Source: Agarophyton chilense (taxonomy: Eukaryota; Rhodophyta; Florideophyceae; Gracilariales; Gracilariaceae). Taken from it: a stretch of DNA of 64,000 nt. Position 1 is the stretch's first letter. Each line of letters starts with the position of its first letter. Below are positions 57,185 through 64,000 of this stretch, in pieces. Under the pieces are notes generated by a model. That model ran no database searches. It saw only the letters and a program-made list of their open reading frames with translations, and had not been told where the DNA came from. The stretch covers positions 124,001-188,000 of the forward strand of contig JARGXX010000120.1 in the NCBI GenBank assembly GCA_030374765.1, written 5' to 3'. Both the position numbers and the translations under genes were made by a program.

Positions 57185-57767
57185 GTGGCCACTCCACTAC
57201 TCTACTAAAAAATATATATATTTACAATTACAAGTACTTACAATTACTCAACCAGAAGATACCTTTCAACACTACACGTGGCTTACAACACTTAGATGGT
57301 AGCTCGCCCGGAGCTGCATGGCCGATGATCCCTCGCATCCATCACCTACAGGGTCAGTGTAGTATATTGCCAACCTCAAAGGTCGGACCTTCTGCCAATA
57401 TACGACGACCCTATCGAAAGCATTTGGGGAATGTTGGCCCAAATGGTTTATGGGCAAGGAATGCAATTTGATACGATTTTTGATGTAAAAAATTGTATCA
57501 AAGATTGCTGGGAAAAGATTGACTGTAATGCTATCAATCCTTTTTCTAGAATCAATGCCAAAGCGTTGTATAGGTGTTATACAGGTTAAAGGAGCAAAAA
57601 TAAACTACTGAACTCGCGTTTGAATAAGAAGGATGCGATAAAGGTTTTGCTTTTGAAACAGTTTTTTTACTTGAAAAATTTTTCACACTGATTTTGTTAG
57701 TTTTACTCTAGCTAAAACGTCTATTTTTGGAATATTTGCCCAAGGGATATGAGTTTGTAACAGACTT

Positions 57768-58264
57768 TACTACAGGCAAACCTTGATAAAAATATGAGAT
57801 GCGTTACACGAATACATATTCTTATAAGGCGTTAAGAATATAGTGAATAAAAACGCCGAAGGCAAAAGGTGTCAGCGCCAAAGCTGAAGGCAAACATAAA
57901 AGCCAATGACGGCGCCAATGACACGCTGACTCATTGATCTCAAGCACAACCGAAGCGATTATGAGCTTCCATTAGTCCAAACATCCAAAAGTCCTTTTTA
58001 AATAAAGGAAAGTTGCCCTTGTCTCCGTTATAATAGCCGCTTTCGGAACACCGTGGGTTTAAATAGCAATACTACAGCCTTTTTTTCTGGCTTAAGTTAC
58101 AAATAAGCAAGTTTCTAAGAGCGAGCTTTGTCCCTCTTCACTAAATCTGTTCTTTCAATTCAGGCCACGACCACGCCGTTGCAGACCATCAGCCGTAAAC
58201 TAAGCCATTCCCCTCCCTCCATCTTGCGCCCGCGCAGTTTCTTTTCTGTCGCGCTAACATCAAC
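57768..58264. other. No recognised gene
   Basis: A/T-rich to mixed sequence after the Tc1-like right end. A short repeat of GCCGAAGGCAAA type occurs near 57,850-57,890. From about 58,195 the sequence becomes pyrimidine-rich, resembling the leader of the host genes. Confidence 0.35.
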
Positions 58265-59310
58265 ATGGTTGACGCTGCGATTCAAAAATTTACAGCTCGA
58301 GAACCTCCCATAGCAAACAATGCAGACTTCATCGATGCCACCATCGACTCGTTTACCAATTTACGTGCATGCACAATTTTTAAACCAAAACAGATTTTGT
58401 TTGTCATGAATAAAGTATTCAAGGCGTGACTCATTCGGCAACTGATAGACCTTGAAGCATCGCTGCAAAAACGGAAAACTTTTGATCCAATATGTGCTTC
58501 AGTAGCAAGCGACGCAACGATGCGTCACATTACGGACTCTGCTATCGTCTAGGATCACAATAAGCACTGAATGAGCTGAAGAAGGGGTTACATGGAATGA
58601 ATCAGTCCTGAAAACGTCCGCTTTTTGACAAACAGCATCAGAAATATGGCCAAAAAGAGGGTTGTGGACGTCACGGGTAGAGTGGAAGGCGGATTTGAGG
58701 GATCGACTGCGAAAGCGCCTGTAAATAATTGCAACGCGTAGCACGATCTCGAATAAGCAGTACTGGACTACATGCATGAATATTGAAATTTGAAGTTGGT
58801 TACAGTCGACAGCACATCCAAAGAGCTTTTCAATCTGCACAAGCCCGAAACGGAGAAGCACAAGCGCATTCGCGAGCGAAGAGAAGCGTTTGAGAGACAC
58901 AAGAGATGGCGTGCACAAACGAGGTACGATCGCGACTAAGTTCAGTGAGCCTCAAAGTTGCCGCTTCGGCGAGCTCAAACTCGAATTGGTACTGCAGAAA
59001 TCCCAAGTGCTGCACTACAAAGTCGCCAAAACGATCTTTTTATTAAATCCACCAACCGAGTTCCGCAAAGCTACAAGTAGCATCCAGATACCCCCTTATC
59101 AATTTCCTTTCCCTTAGACCCTCTTTTGATGGAACCTACGCTGGACGCGAGCTCGGCCCCGGAGAAAAGCTCCATCTCACCCGCCGAAGACTCAGTAGAA
59201 TTAACAATTGCCCAGAAACAAGGTATTAATCTGCGAAGAAGACATACTAATTTAAAAACGGCTACTGCCATATACCTACGATTGTTAACTTTATCAATCA
59301 CAAGTATGAA
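58265..59310 (+). pseudogene. Possible decayed host gene, family unknown
   Basis: An ATG at 58,265 (AACATGGTTG) follows a pyrimidine-rich stretch like the leaders of the island genes and opens 54 codons (MVDAAIQKFTAREPPIANNA...) that look like real protein. Further protein-like stretches follow on + in changing frames: ENVRFLTNSIRNMAKKRVVD near 58.61-58.67 kb, a Lys/Arg/Glu-rich helical piece near 58.8-58.93 kb (KHKRIRERREAFERHKR) and ELKLELVLQKSQVLHYKVAK near 58.97-59.03 kb. Stops and frame changes separate them. This could be a pseudogene or a gene with introns that I cannot place; I do not recognise the family. Confidence 0.35.
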
Positions 59311-59834
59311 AGGTAGTTGTAAATGTCGATCTCGCTCAAGAACAAAACATTTGTACTGTTGTCGACGGCATTGAATTTACACTTTTGACACGTGAAACTT
59401 ATGTGTACTAAGATAGAAATAAGATGTCCACATGATTGGATAGAGAAAGAAAAGATTGAAACAACAACCAGATGCAAGCCTACCAAGTACTTGATTCTGT
59501 TATCTCTACTATTATAGACATAAGATATTGCACTCTCATTGGGTCCTTTAAACCTTGCTAAAATCTGAGCCAATTAAATGTACGATAGTGAGCCAATATC
59601 AGCAACATAAAACGCGCCAATTCTCCTTTCTCGCAAAACATGCACGTCGTAACAAAAGTTTGCGCACTTTTTCTTATGTGACACTAAATCGTGCGCTGAG
59701 ATGAACTGATTGCATCGCAACAGGCCCTATCAAACCCTATAATACCCACCAAACAGCATGGCCATGCTTTTCCTCTACTTTGAGATTTCTGTTTCGTAGT
59801 CTTGCCTCAAGCAACTTGGAATAGTATGAATTAA

Positions 59835-61830
59835 TCTTCATCTTCTTCATTTACTGTTACCGAAAATGAAGACTATAAGGCACTCATCAATTATAAAGAA
59901 TGCAACTTTGAAGTCGCAAATCAGGAGTACTGGGATGAAAAAGACAGCGAAGAATTTATTGTGACATCACTTGTCGAAGTAGAAAAAGAAGAACTGTGCA
60001 AGAGCAACCCGTACTGCGCATAGTGGAAAAACATGAGTGGTTTATACCTACTCAAAGAATAGCTGGTAATACGAGCTCATGCACACAAAAAGGAGTTAGG
60101 TCTCTTCAGTTTGTTACTTAACAACACGTTTTTTAAAAGATTGAGGTCTTGGACTAGTACACAAGTACTAAAACGAAAAAAACGAATGAAGCCTCTTCGA
60201 ATGGATGAGCTGCAATCCTATCTCGGTTTGGAGCTGGCCACTTTGTTTCACTGGCTAAACCGCCTTCCGTACTACTGGAATACATCGGGGCTCTTGGGTG
60301 TTCCTTTTCTTCAGAAGACTGTGAGCAGGGATACCTTCATAAACATACGTGCAGTACTACGATTGTATGTAATGTATAATCCAGACCTGGCGGTGGTTGA
60401 CCCACTATGGAACAGTAGAAAAGTTTTAGAACACTTTTCGCGGAACGCTACTACACTTTCAGTTCCCGTCGGGGTCAGTTCCCTAAATGAGAACACTGTC
60501 CGGTGTAAGGTACGTACCTCAGCTCGATCTTATATGAAGAGCAAGACCGTCAAACTTAGAATGAGATTATACACAGTTGTCGGGTGGTCACATGCGTATC
60601 TTCGTACCTTCCAAAATAATGGTTGCAGAAATTAATCCGGTCATAGTCCAGTACAGCGCTATACAAAGGTTTTTCGAAAACTCAGAGGGGCTATAAAAAA
60701 GTCAGTTCACGGATTCCTGGTACAGAAAAGCTCTACTTTTGCGCTTTGGTGAGCTCAAATGGCACACCAGATACAACTGTATCCGACGCCAGAGCATGGG
60801 AGACTTATGGTAATGGACAATATCTTTACCAGGCACGTCTTCGCCAGGCAGTTAAAGGGACTTCGTGACTCGTAGTGCAAAGTTTTAGGCACTGTCCGGT
60901 TCATTAATATTGATAGCATAAACCCGCTCGGTTCTAAAACAAGCAATTGAAAATTTAAAACATGCTCGTCGTGGAAAGTGGCGTCTCGTCTAAGTATTTG
61001 AGAAGGGGAAGAATGCCCATGCAACGCTGACAATGGAGAGGAACAGTGGCTTTATTGTATTCAAGGATCGCGCAATAGTGTCGTTCTACACAAATGACCT
61101 TTCCGACACACCGTCTTCGCGGATTCAACAGCCAAATGATCACTCAGCGAGTTTCTTTCATTGCCTCGCCCCGCTCAAGAGATGAACAGGGAAGTAATGG
61201 CTGCGTCGTACAAACCTTTATGCACCTTCTGTAATAGTCGCGTAGAACTTACTCATGAACGTAGTTGACAAGTTTGGTCAGTTGCCATAAACTTCAACAA
61301 CTCTTAGAAAGGAACGGCGAGTCCCAATGAGCATGTCTAAATTTGCTTTAGACTCAAGAATCCTAAATTCAAATGGACTGCTATAAGCAATTTATCCGCA
61401 TGGGGAGAGCATCATTGAAGTTTGTCAATTGAAGCAGCTGGTAATCCTCCAACTTGTGGCCGATCTCCTCAAGTACAAGCAGAACAGAGCTTACCTATTT
61501 CCAATCAATCCAAAGGCCCTACTTTTGCCACCAGCCACGCCTGTTCCTCGAATCTTGCATAAAAATTGCCGCTTGTTGCTTGAAACGCAAGGCCAGAAAA
61601 GGGTTTATTGCTATTTGTGCAAGTTACTGTATTCGGAAGGGAGAGGTGGGTACAAAACGTATTCAAGCACAGAATGCATGCAAGAGTACCATGTGAACTG
61701 CTTCAGTTTCTATCATTTCAATGATCGCTTTCGAAACAAGCGACCTAATGTTTTCCACGCTTTAGGTCATGCCAAACGAAGCGCGCTATCCACAACTCGA
61801 CGATCGCGTAAAAACAAAGAAACCTCAACT
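59835..61830 (+). pseudogene. piggyBac-like transposase remnant
   Basis: An acidic N-terminal stretch lies near 59.84-60.0 kb (TVTENEDYKALINYKECNFE). The start of the transposase domain is an open frame at 60,111-60,635 (KPLRMDELQSYLGLELATLF and RDTFINIRAVLRLY). The second catalytic Asp region is near 60.81 kb (VMDNIFTRHVFARQLKGL), the conserved VD motif region near 61.25 kb (MNVVDKFGQL), and the C-terminal Cys-rich zinc-binding domain near 61.6-61.74 kb (VYCYLCKLLYSEG, CMQEYHVNCFSFYH). The order and motifs fit the DDE_Tnp_1_7 (piggyBac) family. Many stops and frame changes make it a dead copy. I did not find its inverted repeats or TTAA targets. Confidence 0.75.
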
Positions 61831-64000
61831 ATCGCAAACTCCAAGATGCTACATAATAAGTAAAATACTACTTCTTGAAACCCTTATACGCCCCGTCACA
61901 ATATGGCCAAAGTTTCCCGATCCCCTCCACTGCACACTGCAGAACCCTGATGCGCCTACCCTTCCCCAAAATGCTGTGCTTTTCATTCGTATGAATTTCG
62001 TACGCACTTTGTTGAGCTTCTTTATTCCTACCAGAGTGACTTTCGATCCAAGAAAATTCCAGCGATACTCTCTGTGCAACTGTCGGTCCATTTTTCATCC
62101 AATCAAAGGGGGTGCATACCACGTCTTCGTTAAGCATTGTGACGGCATAGATAGGAACAGTGCAGGCACAACACTTACAAACTTGCTGGAAATCAGAACC
62201 TTCAAGCACATTACGGATTCGGGAAAGATATCGTGTCGGTGACTCAAGGTGCTTGGCTCCTGATGCGTGAAGTTTGATGTTGGTGTCATTCAAAGTGTTC
62301 GTCACACTGAAAGAATCATGCGCCTGGACTTTTGTTTGATGGCGGTGCGCTAAGCTTTTAGAAGTTGTTTGTAGTTCTGCGACTGGTTTTTCATGTGAAC
62401 AAAAGCATTGTCATGAGCGTGAGTGTGTGGATCAGATCTTTCAGCACGCTTTTAGAAAGTGTGGTGGCGTGCCGACGAGGCGGGTTGATCCATATGAGCA
62501 GAGGCGTCGATTTTAAGGCTAACAAACGAGGCGTGCTCAGGGGCAACAGAAAGAAACCTCCGAAACTATGTCCGTTGTTGTTGGAGCAGAACAGAGGGAA
62601 CCCGGGAGTCGTCTGGGATGTTTAGTATTTTGCACTGCATTCTGTACTTGGTACAGCACGCACTTTAATAATAACGTCCATATTCATGAAGTTCAATTTC
62701 CACCAACGAAACGAACACTCCTTTCTTTGTTCGCTCAATGGCCATATCATATGTCTAGCGCGCTAGACATAATTTTTCCTGTTCAGAAGGGTTAACAGTC
62801 AGCCAAATCAACAATAGCCATAGAAAAACGTCTCCCAATCATTTATGAAAGGTTATTTTTTAGAGAATAAAAATGTCCTTCTATCCTGGCGCATAGAATG
62901 GAGCTTGTTCTCTTTCAGAACTTCATATGAGATTCGCATTGATCGTATAATTTCCTGATTTGCTTGCCAATTGTGTTCGACAATAAACCTAGCCCATTTC
63001 ATGGAATCCATTATGCCCTGCAACGAAAGAAATTCAACACACGAACAAAATATGTGTCACTTGCGTCGCGAATTTCAACAGCAAGAGACAGTCTCGTAAG
63101 CGCCTCCACTCAAAATGCGATGAGGACAGCTCGTCGTCCTTCTTTTACGGAACTAGAACGCTAGCGGCGCGCGGGGATTCGATAAGACGCGGTCGCGAAG
63201 TTATTGTCTGAAGAATTGAGCAGACAGCGCTAAACATCATTCTAAAACCACCATATGAGCACTGACAGGTAGTGAATTCATCTAAACCATGAAACTGTAA
63301 GTAGAATCTGTTTATTGCGATAAAAGTGTCTAAACAAGTGCCCGTTCAAAAAGTCAGAGTTGCTGTCTCCTCCGTGGGAGCAGTTCAACTTTTGGTTCTG
63401 CCGAGCTTGGCACGGCATGATCGAAATAGGGTGGTCAACAAAGAGGCTTCAGAGGCCCAGCGAGGATGGATTGAATTGTTTTATCCTTCTTTCAAGGAAG
63501 CCTAACTTGGTTTCCGGGCATATTATTGGGCCACATCTTATTTCTCTTTAAAAGCGTATTCATAAATCATCATCCCAAGACATGAAGTTTTCAGGGGAAA
63601 AGGCCAAGAATGTAAGCCGCTGCCGGTCCTCAAATCCTTTTAAGGGTAATATCCTTATTACGAAACGTCCTTATATCAAGGTTTGACTGTACTTGTTTCC
63701 GTCCACTCCCGCATATAAGACACCTTCCTGTACGATGAGATCGCGCAGGATCATCAAGTAATAGAAACCGTGGCCAAACTCTAGCATAACAGCGATGAAG
63801 AGAAGACAACCCGCCATTGGACATGGTTATTATCAGGAAGAGCGACGAACATTTACCAAAATAGCGCAGTCGCAGACCAGTGTCCCCAACAGCAGCATCC
63901 GACGTATAGTGAAGTAATATTTGAGAGACGTTTTCGTGAGTCTTTCACCGTATTCCACCGAACCGAACGGCAGCTGTTTGCTCCAAAACACCATAGTGCG
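61831..64000. other. No recognised gene
   Basis: This holds 2.2 kb of A/T-rich to mixed sequence. The longest frame is 145 codons on - (about 61,868-62,305) with a Cys-rich CKCCAC patch and no recognised domain; it overlaps the end of the piggyBac remnant. Nothing else is supported. Confidence 0.4.

Larger units (their letters stand above)
47828..57407. repeat. Solo LTR nested in the second Tc1-like element and split by element B
   Basis: It starts TGTCGTACAATCACC directly after ACTCT (47,823-47,827) and ends just before ACCCT (57,408-57,412), a target duplication with one mismatch. Taking out element B leaves about 636 bp. It shares the start motif, a TGCCAG hairpin segment followed by an A/T-rich part with the LTRs of elements B and C, but is a distinct, older family member. 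The right terminus no longer shows the usual CA, so the end is placed by the duplication and by the resumption of the transposase frame. Confidence 0.5.
46895..57767 (+). mobile_element. Second Tc1-like DNA transposon, split by nested LTR elements
   Basis: The left end (TA at 46,893-46,894, then CAGTGCGTTTCAAAAACATA) and the right end (near 57,745-57,767, then TA at 57,768-57,769) form diverged inverted repeats, with about 22 of 28 positions matching. A second copy of the TTTCAAAA-TATATCCTTTA core lies inside the left end at about 46,998-47,021, an IR/DR-like layout. Transposase remnants are on + at about 47.04-47.82 kb (SAEKSL at the first Asp, FQQDNAPVHKS at the second) and at 57,410-57,535 (PIESIWGMLAQMVYGQG), where the third acid lies. 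The left piece stops at SPDLN and the right piece resumes at PIES, the exact continuation in Tc1 proteins. Stops show it is dead. Insert-free length is about 1.3 kb. Confidence 0.75.

Noticed and set aside
57850-57890. CRISPR-like short repeats
   Set aside because: Only two or three irregular copies of a short GCCGAAGGCAAA-type word without regular spacers.
61868-62305. 145-codon frame on - with a Cys-rich patch
   Set aside because: No recognised family, and it overlaps the end of the piggyBac remnant; not strong enough to call a gene.

Overview
The window is eukaryotic nuclear DNA: four intronless host genes sit in one 8 kb island (about 36.4-44.7 kb), surrounded by old and young transposable elements. 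The gene content (IWS1/Spn1, casein kinase 1, a malonyl-CoA-synthetase-type acyl-CoA ligase), single-exon genes and gene islands in a sea of LTR elements fit a florideophyte red alga of the Chondrus type. That is inference; nothing in the window fixes the species. No bacterial-style operon, rRNA, functional tRNA or CRISPR array was seen.

Layout. 1-1.9 kb: nothing recognised. 1.87-2.74 kb: a hairpin-rich solo LTR. 2.9-6.07 kb: a badly decayed Ty3/gypsy element (A). 7.1-29.6 kb: two copies of one chromodomain Ty3/gypsy family in opposite orientation (C1 on +, C2 on -), about 2.5 kb apart. C2 is bounded by 447 bp LTRs and near-matching 5 bp target duplications, and has landed inside a decayed Ty1/copia-like element (about 17.26-34.77 kb). 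About 8.1 kb of C1 and C2 is almost identical in inverted orientation, while the homologous sequence outside that tract is clearly diverged, so the pair looks homogenised by conversion. Each copy carries a long antisense ORF (576-579 codons) between pol and the 3' LTR.

Host island. IWS1 (+) and casein kinase 1 (-) converge. Casein kinase 1 and the acyl-CoA ligase (+) diverge from a 609 bp G-rich spacer with a run of 22 G. A signal-peptide, coiled-coil, four-helix membrane protein of unknown function follows on +.

45.3-57.8 kb: a 1.56 kb Tc1-like DNA transposon with good inverted repeats lies next to a second Tc1-like element split by a nest. A solo LTR sits in its transposase, and a young Ty3/gypsy-type element (B, 48,246-57,184, perfect target duplication, LTRs about 98.6% identical) sits in that solo LTR. 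Element B has LTRs, primer site, gag, protease and a very long chromodomain ORF, but no complete RT, RNase H or integrase could be recognised, so it looks non-autonomous yet recently mobile.

57.8-64 kb: a possible decayed host gene and a piggyBac-like transposase remnant, then about 2 kb with nothing recognised.

All identities were estimated by eye. LTR elements are treated as fossils; only families, parts and approximate numbers of breaks are given.
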